A stretch of 21,565 nucleotides of DNA from contig JAGIXO010000018.1 in assembly GCA_026122915.1 (NCBI GenBank), forward strand, positions 1 through 21,565, written 5' to 3'. Under the pieces are notes generated by a model, which worked only from the letters and a program-made list of their open reading frames with translations, did not search any database and was not told the DNA's origin. The position numbers and the translations under genes are program-made. Positions 7,613 to 15,521 of the stretch are shown piece after piece. Within the stretch, counting starts at the first letter, position 1. The number at the start of each line of letters is the position of its first letter. Source of the DNA: Candidatus Electronema nielsenii. GTDB lineage: Bacteria; Desulfobacterota; Desulfobulbia; Desulfobulbales; Desulfobulbaceae.

Positions 7613-8659
7613 TCACAGAAAAACATCCTGATAAATCTGTAGTAATCTATTTTCTTTGCCCTGTTCATGCCGTCTCCGCATGATCGATTCTACCGCCGCC
7701 GTCTCGGCTTGTCGGAGAACAGCAGCAAATTCCGCCGTGGTCAGGCGGTCATGGCGGGCGATCTCCTGCCGTTTGTTTCGCATCTTATTGAAACTCCGCA
7801 ACGCTTCTCCCAAGCCTTGACAATAGGCCCCCAAATGCCCTTTCTTAATCGTGAACAGAAACCAGCAGAATTGATAGATCACAATCACCGGCAGGAAGCG
7901 TAGAAACAGGAGCAAAGAGTAATGCTTGATTAGCACATAGATGGAATTTCTCGTAGATAACCTGATGGTAAAAGGATTGAATTTCGAGCCGCTGCTGGCA
8001 CTGCCGATGTGATAGACCTTGGCGGCTGGGACATAATAGCCTTTGTATCTGGCGCGGTTCAAGCGCAGATTGAGGTCAACATCTTCAAGATAAGCGAAGA
8101 AATCTTCGTCAAACAGGCCAATGCGTTCAAAGAGGTCGCGCCGATACAAAACCGCGCCCGCGCAGGCTCCGAAGACCTGCCTCGGATAGTTATAGATTTC
8201 GCTGTCTTTCTCCATCGTACCGAGTCGATAGCCCGCTCCGCCGCGCAAATAGCCATCTCCTGCGCCGTCCAGCACGGTGCGGTTATGGAAACTCAGCATT
8301 TTTGGGGCGAAAAACTCATATTCCGGCAGTTCTTCCGCCGCGTTCAGCAACAGATGCAGACAGTCAGGCGGCAGCTCGGTGTCATTGTTGAGCAGAAAAA
8401 CATAAGGTGCATTGCTGCTCAAGATACCCGCGTTGACCGCCGCGCTGAAACCTCGATTTTCCGGCAAAGCGATAACATACACCTGCGGATAGGCTTTTCG
8501 CAGGTATTCCACTGAGCTATCGCTGGAGCCGTTATCCACCACGGTGATTCGCCAAGAATCAAACTGCTGCCGTTCGATAGAGGACAAACAGTTAGAAAGG
8601 AAACGCAGTCCGTTCCAGTTAGGGATGACGATATTGACTGCCGTTTGGTCGCCGCTCAC
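7613..8659 (-). CDS. Family 2 glycosyltransferase, WbbL/rhamnosyltransferase-like
   Basis: The protein has 348 residues and starts with GTG, which overlaps the stop of the upstream glycosyltransferase as GTGA; GGAAGAGG precedes it. It is a GT-A fold enzyme: IVIPNWNG near the N-terminus, VDNGSSD at 41-47, the metal/sugar-binding NNDTEL at 91-96, FGACAGAVLYRRDLF near 163-177 and LEDVDLNLR at 191-199. This set is typical of the group that adds rhamnose or similar sugars to lipid-linked glycans at the inner face of the membrane. One or two hydrophobic stretches around residues 248-271 suggest membrane attachment. Donor and acceptor cannot be assigned. It is the last gene of the minus-strand glycan cluster. 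Confidence 0.88.
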   Translation of the reverse strand: MSGDQTAVNIVIPNWNGLRFLSNCLSSIERQQFDSWRITVVDNGSSDSSVEYLRKAYPQVYVIALPENRGFSAAVNAGILSSNAPYVFLLNNDTELPPDCLHLLLNAAEELPEYEFFAPKMLSFHNRTVLDGAGDGYLRGGAGYRLGTMEKDSEIYNYPRQVFGACAGAVLYRRDLFERIGLFDEDFFAYLEDVDLNLRLNRARYKGYYVPAAKVYHIGSASSGSKFNPFTIRLSTRNSIYVLIKHYSLLLFLRFLPVIVIYQFCWFLFTIKKGHLGAYCQGLGEALRSFNKMRNKRQEIARHDRLTTAEFAAVLRQAETAAVESIMRRRHEQGKENRLLQIYQDVFL

Positions 8660-9612
8660 GCCTCTTCCCGCTTTCCGCCCAGCACCTTGCGCACCACATA
8701 GATCGGCTTACCCTGTGATTCATGGTAAGTTCGCACCTGAAGTTCGCCCAGCAAGCCAATGGAAATGAACTGAATGCCCATGAAGAGCAGTAATACCGCC
8801 AGCAGAAGCAGGGGGCGGTCGGACAGCGGCATCCCAAAAAACGTCCGCTGGATGGTCATCAGCAGGGCCAAGGCAAAGCCAAGGCCGCCGCTGAACATGC
8901 CCAGCATTCCGAAAACATGGATGGGTCGGGTGGCGTAGCTAAGGAGAAATTTGACCGTCATTAGGTCAAGTACCACGCGCAGCGTCCGAGAAATGCCGTA
9001 CTTGGAGGTGCCGAAACGTCGGGGCCGGTGATTGGCCTTGATTTCGGTGATCCTGCCGCCTACGCCGCTGGCAATAGCCGGAATAAAGCGGTGCATCTCA
9101 CCGTACAGATGAATACCTTGAGTAATCTCTTTCCTGAATGTTTTCAGGGTACAACCGTAGTCGTGCAGATGCACCCCGGTAACGGTGGAGATAATTTTAT
9201 TGGCGATCATCGAGGGCAGGCGGCGGTTGAGAAAAGGATCCTGTCGCTTATAGCGCCAGCCACTGACCAAATCGTAGTCCTCGTTCATTTTGGCGAGAAA
9301 ATTGGGTAGATCGTGCGGATCGTTCTGCATGTCGCCGTCCATGGTCGCGATCACGTCGCCGCTGGCATAAGCGAAGCCTGCGGACATAGCGGCGGTCTGG
9401 CCAAAATTGCGCCGGAAGGAAACCACGACCACCTTACTGTCTTTTTGCTGAATCTTCTCCAGTAGCTCTAAGCTGGTGTCGCTGGAGCCGTCATCCACAA
9501 AGACAATTTCGTGGTCATGTTCAAGCGTTTTCAGCACACCTTTCAGCTCTTCATAGAGCGGATTGATGTTTTCTTCTTCGTTATAGATGGGGATGACGAC
9601 AGAGAGTTTCAT
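8656..9612 (-). CDS. Polyprenyl-phosphate glycosyltransferase, GtrB/ArnC/DPM1-like
   Basis: The protein has 318 residues. An N-terminal GT-A domain carries SVVIPIYNEEENI, FVDDGSSD, RRNFGQTAAMSAGF and the catalytic MDGDMQNDP at 91-99. Two C-terminal membrane segments follow, about 233-253 and 267-290, with VRTYHESQGKPIYVV after them. This is the architecture of enzymes that move one sugar from a nucleotide donor to undecaprenyl phosphate (bactoprenol glucosyltransferase GtrB, ArnC). The lipid-linked sugar is normally flipped and used by a GT-C transferase outside the inner membrane; the next upstream gene encodes a GT-C-like membrane protein. The transferred sugar is unknown. Confidence 0.9.
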   Translation of the reverse strand: MKLSVVIPIYNEEENINPLYEELKGVLKTLEHDHEIVFVDDGSSDTSLELLEKIQQKDSKVVVVSFRRNFGQTAAMSAGFAYASGDVIATMDGDMQNDPHDLPNFLAKMNEDYDLVSGWRYKRQDPFLNRRLPSMIANKIISTVTGVHLHDYGCTLKTFRKEITQGIHLYGEMHRFIPAIASGVGGRITEIKANHRPRRFGTSKYGISRTLRVVLDLMTVKFLLSYATRPIHVFGMLGMFSGGLGFALALLMTIQRTFFGMPLSDRPLLLLAVLLLFMGIQFISIGLLGELQVRTYHESQGKPIYVVRKVLGGKREEA

Positions 9613-9659
9613 TGTTTTGATTTTTATTTATGATAGTCAGACTGGTATTGAGTAAGATT

Positions 9660-9674
9660 GTTCATTTAATGAAC
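9660..9674. repeat. 15-base palindrome GTTCATTTAATGAAC
   Basis: Seven-base arms (GTTCATT / AATGAAC) around a central T lie in the 167-base AT-rich gap upstream of the GtrB-like gene. The form is that of an operator for a dimeric regulator, but AT-rich spacers produce such short palindromes by chance, and only one copy was noticed. Confidence 0.3.
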
Positions 9675-9779
9675 CACTTTGGGATTTCGCAAAAATACCT
9701 GACAATGCTGCGCTGTCACAGTACGAGGATAGGAGTCGTTCAAGCTGTTTTCTATGAGAAAAGCTCATGTGAAAAATTT

Positions 9780-11234
9780 TCAAAAACAAAGTAAAGAGAT
9801 CCTTCGGCTTGAAAAAATATTTTTATGGTAAGAAAAAATGCGATGGATTAACAACGGAAGCGTTACGATGCTGCAATATACAGTTGGAATACTGAATCTA
9901 AAATCAGCAGATGTGCTTACTATAATGTAAGGAAGCCAGTAAATCAATCCTGTAGAAAGTATCAGTACACTTTTTCTGTAGCTGTCTCCGAGATATACTT
10001 TATATGAAATTGCAGCAACAAGCTGTAGTATAATTAAAACTATATAAACCCAAACTCTATATAAATAAGTTTTCATTAAAAACCAATAGGCAACGTAAAA
10101 TGATTTTTCAACTGCAATTTTATGACGCATCTCAAGATGCTTGGAAGGCTCATAAAGCACATCTTGATTATTAGATGGTTTGTAAATACTAAACTCAAAT
10201 GCAACGATTGCAGGAACATGCGGTACTGGCCACTCGATTCCAAGCATATATAAGACAAGCCTTTTTCTCACCTTGAAATAAGCTGCCGGATATTTTATTA
10301 TTAATTTAATAAAATCTTTTTTGAAAATTTTATCTGAAAATTTATTTGTATTATCCGTATACTTATACGGATTAATGTATGGTAGATATATGATACTACA
10401 AGTGTAAGGTTCGTAAATCTTTTTTAATTGTTCAATGGTTAGCAACCTTCCAGTATCACTGAATACATATTCAGGAATAATATTTTTATTAAGCTCTACA
10501 GACATTCCCCATAAATCCCATATAAACGTAGCATTTTCCATATGATGGACTACATTTTCTTTTTTTACAATACCATGAATAAGAAAATTACTTAATTTAA
10601 CTCCGCCATAAAAAAATATTGGAGTTGAAATTGTTATTAAAATTGTTTTTTTTGCGATACTGCTTTTAATTAAGATCGATAGTATATATATAATATATGG
10701 AAGTAAACAAACTACAGAATTATGCCTCACAGATATAGTGTATATAAAAAATAAAATGGACAGCAATAAAAATATTTTTTTTCTGTTTAATTCAAATTTA
10801 AAAAGTAAAGCAAAAGACATGGAAAGTGAAACAAACACTGATACATCCTTCCAGATAACACCAGTTATAAAAAATATTGGCGGAAAAAAGCAAATAAAGC
10901 AAATAAAAATTACTCTATGAATTACTCTATGGTAAAAAATTCTTGCTAATAGCCATATAGATAAATTCAATACTATATATTGAAATATAAGCATACCTTG
11001 AGGTCCATATGTAATTTTATTTAAAACGATCCACAAATAGACCATTGACGGTGGAAACCAGCTGCTGATCATTTCTGGATTAGTAACTTGATACCATTGA
11101 TTAACAGAGTCTCCTGACATGGCACCAGGATAAAAAATATAGATTCCAAACAATGCTATTGTTATACTTAAAAATAAGTCGAAATAGCTATCAACGAATG
11201 ATTTAAGAGAAACAGTACTGATATACTTTTTCAT
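9780..11234 (-). CDS. Multi-spanning membrane protein, GT-C-like (putative lipid-linked-sugar transferase)
   Basis: The protein has 484 residues with about ten to twelve hydrophobic segments along its length. The first outer loop after TM1 holds PGAMSGDSVNQWYQ, with the acidic residue and aromatics expected in the catalytic loop of GT-C enzymes. WFPPSMVYLW and VIWKDVSVF follow in the next loops, and the C-terminus is hydrophobic and basic. The ATG at 11234 has a perfect AGGAGG ribosome binding site. Base composition is much more AT-rich than in the flanking glycosyltransferase and flippase genes, suggesting separate origin. Placement beside a GtrB-like enzyme supports a role in using a polyprenyl-phosphate sugar in the periplasm. 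I do not recognise a specific family (it recalls the DUF6020 group), so function is inferred. Confidence 0.68.
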   Translation of the reverse strand: MKKYISTVSLKSFVDSYFDLFLSITIALFGIYIFYPGAMSGDSVNQWYQVTNPEMISSWFPPSMVYLWIVLNKITYGPQGMLIFQYIVLNLSIWLLARIFYHRVIHRVIFICFICFFPPIFFITGVIWKDVSVFVSLSMSFALLFKFELNRKKIFLLLSILFFIYTISVRHNSVVCLLPYIIYILSILIKSSIAKKTILITISTPIFFYGGVKLSNFLIHGIVKKENVVHHMENATFIWDLWGMSVELNKNIIPEYVFSDTGRLLTIEQLKKIYEPYTCSIIYLPYINPYKYTDNTNKFSDKIFKKDFIKLIIKYPAAYFKVRKRLVLYMLGIEWPVPHVPAIVAFEFSIYKPSNNQDVLYEPSKHLEMRHKIAVEKSFYVAYWFLMKTYLYRVWVYIVLIILQLVAAISYKVYLGDSYRKSVLILSTGLIYWLPYIIVSTSADFRFSIPTVYCSIVTLPLLIHRIFSYHKNIFSSRRISLLCF

Positions 11235-11322
11235 TTGATACCTCCTGATGTATGTATTCGATCAGTGAAATAAGTTTTATTATTAAAACAATACGAAAAA
11301 ATATAAAAATTTACAATTAGAC

Positions 11323-11340
11323 ATTGCTTTAATAAGCAAT
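11323..11340. repeat. Short inverted repeat, possible weak terminator for the small membrane gene
   Basis: ATTGCTT and AAGCAAT are seven-base arms around TAAT, between the end of the small membrane gene (minus strand) and the GT-C-like gene. A T-rich stretch follows on the minus strand but not immediately, so terminator function is doubtful. Confidence 0.25.
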
Positions 11341-11387
11341 ATATCATTGCTATACCCTGACACCCCAAAGGGCAAATATCAAAAATA

Positions 11388-11633
11388 TTACAAAAATAAT
11401 TGCTGCAAAAACGAAAGGGGCATTAAACAAATGCCTATAAAGATTACTAATTGAAATAGCATGGCACTGACTGTAGCACCAAGAAAAAAGAATATTACTC
11501 CCGTGATAATCGCCCCTCCAACTCCTCCTATTGAATAACCAATAGATATTCCTTTTAGCATGGCAATAAAACCAAAAGGAAGGGCAAATATATAATATTG
11601 AACGTCTTCCGGATCGTGAAAATCAAATTTCAT
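11388..11633 (-). CDS. Small hypothetical membrane protein
   Basis: From the ATG at 11633 this encodes 81 residues; ATG codons at 11648 and 11678 are in frame, but the last would overlap the upstream gene, and AGGT sits closest to 11633. The N-terminus is short and acidic (MKFDFHDPEDVQ). The rest is almost wholly hydrophobic, with about two to three membrane segments and a glycine-rich hairpin, SIGYSIGGVGGAIITG, at mid-length. No family is recognised. It lies 20 bases after the flippase-propeller gene and about 150 bases before the GT-C-like gene, within the AT-rich block. It may be an accessory subunit of the neighbouring membrane enzymes, but that is a guess. Confidence 0.5.
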   Translation of the reverse strand: MKFDFHDPEDVQYYIFALPFGFIAMLKGISIGYSIGGVGGAIITGVIFFFLGATVSAMLFQLVIFIGICLMPLSFLQQLFL

Positions 11634-11653
11634 TATACCTATTACCATAGGTT

Positions 11654-13708
11654 TCAATAAATAAACACATCCGGCCAATTGTCGTTGCCGGTATGGAAGC
11701 TCAGGCGTGCCGTATTGCTCATTGGCGAACCAATCGGCCAGAGGAAAATTTCATAATCCGCTGTGTCATGCTCATGCCCACCGGTGCTGGCTCCATAGAC
11801 GAGCACGTCGCCGGTGTTGGAAATTTTAGGGAAATATTCGTGGCTGTACTCGCTGGGCGAATCAAACCATAGATCTCGCTCCAGCGTGTCAGGATTGATC
11901 TTGTAAAAAACGTTCCCTTTTTCCCCGTGACCAACGTGGTAGAGAAAGGAAGAGTCCGGCGACCAGTTCAGCTCGCAGCCCTCGTTTACTTCGCGCACCG
12001 TCCTGTCCGACCCGATCAGATAGGTATAAACTGGCCCGTTTTTTCGCATTGTCACCGCCAAACTCTGCCGGGCTTCACTCCACGCCGGAGTTTCTAAATA
12101 CAGGGAAGCATCAAGCGGCAAGCTCTTTCCTGTTTCAAATACCACAGTCTCCTTTCCGGTGGCAAGGACATATTCGACGAACTGGTTTGCCTGCCGCTGA
12201 AAATAGATTTTTTTGCCATCCGCCGACCATGTGGGCGTGTTGGCGTTTTTTGCCAGTAAGCGGCTCTTGCCGGTGGGCAAATCGAGCAGCCAAGTGTCCC
12301 AAGGATATTTGTTGCGCTGCGAGACCCACGGCTCCTGCGAGCGGGCAAAGACCACCTTGCTGCCGTCCGGCGAAATGCGGGGAAAATAGTCGGTGTGTGG
12401 ATCAGAAGTCAGGCGGGTCAGCTTGCGTTCTGGCAGGGTGAGCATGACCAGATCATGCGTACCGAAGCGGTTGCTGCTCCAGATGACAAAACCACGTAGC
12501 TTGGCCAAGATTGGATTAGCGGCTAGCTCTGCCTCAGCAGTAGGAATAGCCTCACCGGGTTTGGGCGGTCGGAAAGCACCCATCTTGCCCACGTTGCGGA
12601 TTTGTAGAGCGAAAACAGCGATTCCAACGCAGAAGAGGCAGGCGGTTAACGGCAAAAGCCATTTTTTCCCCTGCGCCGTCGGAGCAATACTGCTTCGGCG
12701 ACCAAGTAGGATGATGAACAAAATTAAGGCAGCGATACCCAGTGCGTAATCAACAGCTTGGCTCCAAATATGCAAAGTTAGCATGACCAAAACCGATGAA
12801 GTCTTGGCCGCGCCGAGGACGGTCAGAGCCAACGCGCCGCCTGCCTCGTAGGTACCGAAGCTCATGAAGGTCGGCACTGGTAGTGCGCTACCAGCCTCGG
12901 CACTGACCAACGCGACAAGCACCGCAGCAATATCCCGCCTCAGCTCTGGGAAGGAGGAAAGTGCAACACCGAGAAAAAGCAGATAGAGGCCGAGATATTT
13001 GAATATCCGCACCGCCACAGACAAGGCCAGCACTTGACTCGCAATGCCTGCTTGTCGAGCCTGATTTAGCGAAGCGGTGGTGTCTTCAGTGAGCTTGATG
13101 AACTTGCTTGCCCAGCGGCGAGAGTGAAAAGGAGCCAGCTTCGCGTTGAACCAGCGCAGCAGGGGAAAGAGGAAGAATAGTCCCGCCGCGCTGACCACGA
13201 TGATCATCAGAAAAACGCCGATCAGCCACGGTTGAAAATCAGCGGTCAGTAGCTGCACGCCCATAATGCCGAACAGCAGTAGTGCCAAGGCGATCAAATC
13301 AAAAACAAAGGAAATCGCCAGCGAAGACAAGCAGGCATCTGCACCGACCTTAAAGCCCCGATTGAGCATAGCGATGTAGCTCAATTCGCCCAAGCGGGCA
13401 GGCAGCATATCAACAAACATATTGCGGCTCAAGGTAACAATGAAGAGCTGACCCAAGCCCGGCACCTCAGCCCCGCCGCTGGAATGCTTCAGTATCAACC
13501 GATAGCGGAGAGTGCGGAAAAACGCCTGACTGAGACTGGTGAGCACGTATAAGCCAATACAGAGCGGCAAAGTGTCCGCGAGCAGTGATAGCAGCCTCGG
13601 CCTCAACGCAGGTTCCGCCGAGCCGCTGATTCCACCCAACAGTAGGCCGAGCAGGAGCAGGGAAACGCCAAAGGAAAGGAGGACGTTGAGCAGATATCGA
13701 CGGTTCAT
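11654..13708 (-). CDS. Flippase-like (LPG synthetase TM domain, UPF0104) protein fused to a PD40/TolB-like beta-propeller
   Basis: The protein has 684 residues in two parts. Residues 1 to about 375 contain around nine or ten membrane segments with the family's signature pieces: a LKH(S) motif after TM2, NMFVDMLPARLGELSYI at 96-112 and ALVSAEAGSALPVPT near 266-280. This is the lysylphosphatidylglycerol-synthetase/AglD-type domain thought to move or transfer lipid-linked groups. After a proline-rich linker (379-390), residues about 400-684 hold PD40 repeats, e.g. DYFPRISPDGSKVVFA, TPTWSADGKKIYFQR, CELNWSPDSSFLYHV and the ending GNDNWPDVF, predicting a beta-propeller on the periplasmic side. Its start overlaps the previous gene's stop (TAATG). 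The fusion is unusual; lipid substrate and propeller ligand are unknown. Confidence 0.83.
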   Translation of the reverse strand: MNRRYLLNVLLSFGVSLLLLGLLLGGISGSAEPALRPRLLSLLADTLPLCIGLYVLTSLSQAFFRTLRYRLILKHSSGGAEVPGLGQLFIVTLSRNMFVDMLPARLGELSYIAMLNRGFKVGADACLSSLAISFVFDLIALALLLFGIMGVQLLTADFQPWLIGVFLMIIVVSAAGLFFLFPLLRWFNAKLAPFHSRRWASKFIKLTEDTTASLNQARQAGIASQVLALSVAVRIFKYLGLYLLFLGVALSSFPELRRDIAAVLVALVSAEAGSALPVPTFMSFGTYEAGGALALTVLGAAKTSSVLVMLTLHIWSQAVDYALGIAALILFIILLGRRSSIAPTAQGKKWLLPLTACLFCVGIAVFALQIRNVGKMGAFRPPKPGEAIPTAEAELAANPILAKLRGFVIWSSNRFGTHDLVMLTLPERKLTRLTSDPHTDYFPRISPDGSKVVFARSQEPWVSQRNKYPWDTWLLDLPTGKSRLLAKNANTPTWSADGKKIYFQRQANQFVEYVLATGKETVVFETGKSLPLDASLYLETPAWSEARQSLAVTMRKNGPVYTYLIGSDRTVREVNEGCELNWSPDSSFLYHVGHGEKGNVFYKINPDTLERDLWFDSPSEYSHEYFPKISNTGDVLVYGASTGGHEHDTADYEIFLWPIGSPMSNTARLSFHTGNDNWPDVFIY

Positions 13709-14688
13709 TATGTTGTGCGTTCCGGTTTTGATGCGGAAGAAAAGAATATTCGCCCTATATACGCCATGCCGCCCAGCAAAGAATAGCTGACCGCAAGGCC
13801 AAAAAAAAGCAGAGCCAGCGAGCGGGTTTGCAGCTCAGTCATGCCGGTCCAGCTGAAGAAAAAAACGTAGCCAACATCACGTAAGCCAAGGCCAAAGATG
13901 GAAATAGGCACCGCTTCAAGTAGAGTAATCAGTGGCACGAACGCACTGAAATAAAAAAAGGAAACCTGTGCATGAAGAGACAAAGCCAGCAGCCAGACGA
14001 TAGTGATCACCGAAAGTTGAAAGGCGAAGGAAATGGCCATAACCTTGACTAAAAGCCTACGATTAGCCCCATAGCACTGAACGGAGAGGAAAAATTTTTC
14101 TGTTAGGCCAACGAGCAGCGGGAAGCGATCCAGCCGAGTTACGGTTAGAAAGAGTCGCACCGGTTTTTCTTTGATCAAGGCGACTAATACGGCCAATAGG
14201 ATCAGCAGAATCAGCAGCGGGCCGAGAAAAAAGAAGACGTTATTAAACTGTCGAGCAACCAGCACTGAGGAGAGCAGGCTGAGGATAACCAAAGCGATGA
14301 AGCCGGAAAAGCGGTCGGCAAAAACCGAAGCGGCGGAACGGACTCCGCAGCTGCTTTTTTGGGCAATATCATAAATTCGGTAAGAATCACCGCCGATGTT
14401 GGAGGGCAAAAAAAGGTTGTAGAAGCTACCAATCAGGTAAGTGACTGTCAGTGTGGAGAGCGGAATATCGACTCCATCAGCAAGGAGAAAAAGTCGCCAT
14501 TTTAATGCACTAGCGGCAGTGTTTAAAAAAAGTAGGGCAAGGATGGGAAAAACGTAACGGAAATCAATGGAAGCGAACAGACCGCGCAGGTCATTCATCG
14601 GAATTTTGCGATACAGCAGAAACATCAACGTGCAGCTCAACAGCACTTTGCCGACAATAAGCAGCCTTTTTTTACCCGTTCTGCTCAT
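13708..14688 (-). CDS. Flippase-like membrane protein (LPG synthetase TM domain, UPF0104)
   Basis: The protein has 326 residues with about eight membrane segments. Family hallmarks are ALKWRLFLLADG after TM2, TYLIGSFYNLFLPSNIGGDSYRIYD at about residues 85-109, FADRFSGFIAL, and EAVPISIFGLGLRDVGYVFFF near 258-278. Members of this domain family (integral inner-membrane proteins also found within MprF and archaeal AglD) are linked to transfer or flipping of lipid-linked groups. The start overlaps the acyltransferase stop (ATGA) and its own stop overlaps the next start (TAATG), so three consecutive genes are tightly coupled. It is a paralogue of the N-terminal half of the next gene, but lacks the propeller. 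Confidence 0.86.
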   Translation of the reverse strand: MSRTGKKRLLIVGKVLLSCTLMFLLYRKIPMNDLRGLFASIDFRYVFPILALLFLNTAASALKWRLFLLADGVDIPLSTLTVTYLIGSFYNLFLPSNIGGDSYRIYDIAQKSSCGVRSAASVFADRFSGFIALVILSLLSSVLVARQFNNVFFFLGPLLILLILLAVLVALIKEKPVRLFLTVTRLDRFPLLVGLTEKFFLSVQCYGANRRLLVKVMAISFAFQLSVITIVWLLALSLHAQVSFFYFSAFVPLITLLEAVPISIFGLGLRDVGYVFFFSWTGMTELQTRSLALLFFGLAVSYSLLGGMAYIGRIFFSSASKPERTT

Positions 14689-15431
14689 GCTTGTGGCTCC
14701 ACTTGCCGAGTTTTGATCACCTTGGCAGGCACACCGACGGAGACCGTGTATGCGCTGACGGATTTGGTCAGCACCGAACCCGCGCCAGCGATGCTGCCTC
14801 GGCCCATTGTCACGCCGCCCAGCACAGTCACGTTGCCGCCCAGCCAGATATCAGCCTCCAGTCGCACCCCGCCGTCTGTTCGGAGACCTTGCTCTCGCAT
14901 GGGGATGTCTAACCGATTGGTATTGTAGCTCCCACCGCCAATAATAAAGCACTGCTGGCCGATGACGCAGTCCGGCCCAATCTCTACCGGACAGCCGTTG
15001 CAGGACTGGATGATGGTTTGGCTATTCAGGCCGCAATTGTCGCTGATGTGGATTGTCCCGTTCTTGCAGGAAAGCATGACGTTATTAGAGAGCATCACGT
15101 TGTCGCCGATATTGATGGATATTGCTGCACTTCCATGACGACCGTCAAGGATGCAACTCTCGCCGATGACCACTGATTTTTCCAGCCGGATCCTGTTAGG
15201 ATGCCGAACCGTAATGCCAGCTGCGAACATGCAGCCTTTGCCACATTCTGCAAACAGGCGCGGCCAAAAAATCTGCCGCAGGAGCATCCCAGCAGCACCG
15301 GGCAGCGGCCCCAGCATCATACACCATTCATAGTAGAGCAACGCGGCTAAGGAACGGCTGCCAACCATCACATCCTGATATTTGGCTAAAGGCGAGCCTT
15401 TGCCGGTCACGGCTTGGTGGGTTTTTTGCAT
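14685..15431 (-). CDS. Left-handed beta-helix acyltransferase (hexapeptide-repeat family)
   Basis: The protein has 248 residues. An N-terminal stretch with one hydrophobic helix (AALLYYEWCMMLGPLPGAAG) precedes hexapeptide repeats from about residue 70 to 235 (IRLEKSVVIGESCIL, ISINIGDNVMLSNNVML, VEIGPDCVIGQQCFI). The C-terminal turn WLGGNVTVLGGVTMGRGSIAGAGSVLTKSV, ending in GVPAKVIK, is the usual end of trimeric O-acetyl- or acyltransferases acting on sugars. The N-terminal helix could hold it at the membrane. The gene is the second in the minus-strand cluster and its stop overlaps the downstream flippase-like start. An O-acetyl donor role in glycan decoration is likely; substrate unknown. No good ribosome binding site is seen at the ATG. 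Confidence 0.84.
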   Translation of the reverse strand: MQKTHQAVTGKGSPLAKYQDVMVGSRSLAALLYYEWCMMLGPLPGAAGMLLRQIFWPRLFAECGKGCMFAAGITVRHPNRIRLEKSVVIGESCILDGRHGSAAISINIGDNVMLSNNVMLSCKNGTIHISDNCGLNSQTIIQSCNGCPVEIGPDCVIGQQCFIIGGGSYNTNRLDIPMREQGLRTDGGVRLEADIWLGGNVTVLGGVTMGRGSIAGAGSVLTKSVSAYTVSVGVPAKVIKTRQVEPQA

Positions 15432-15521
15432 TGCTCGGATTGAGGTGAAAAGACGGAAGCTATTCTGAATAGAAACAGAGTACCCCGAGCGACTGGGCTG
15501 TGCAACTGCAAACCTTTTTCC

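Noticed and set aside
8009..8515. Plus-strand open frame opposite the GT2 gene
   Set aside because: The minus-strand GT2 carries all family motifs; the plus frame shows none.
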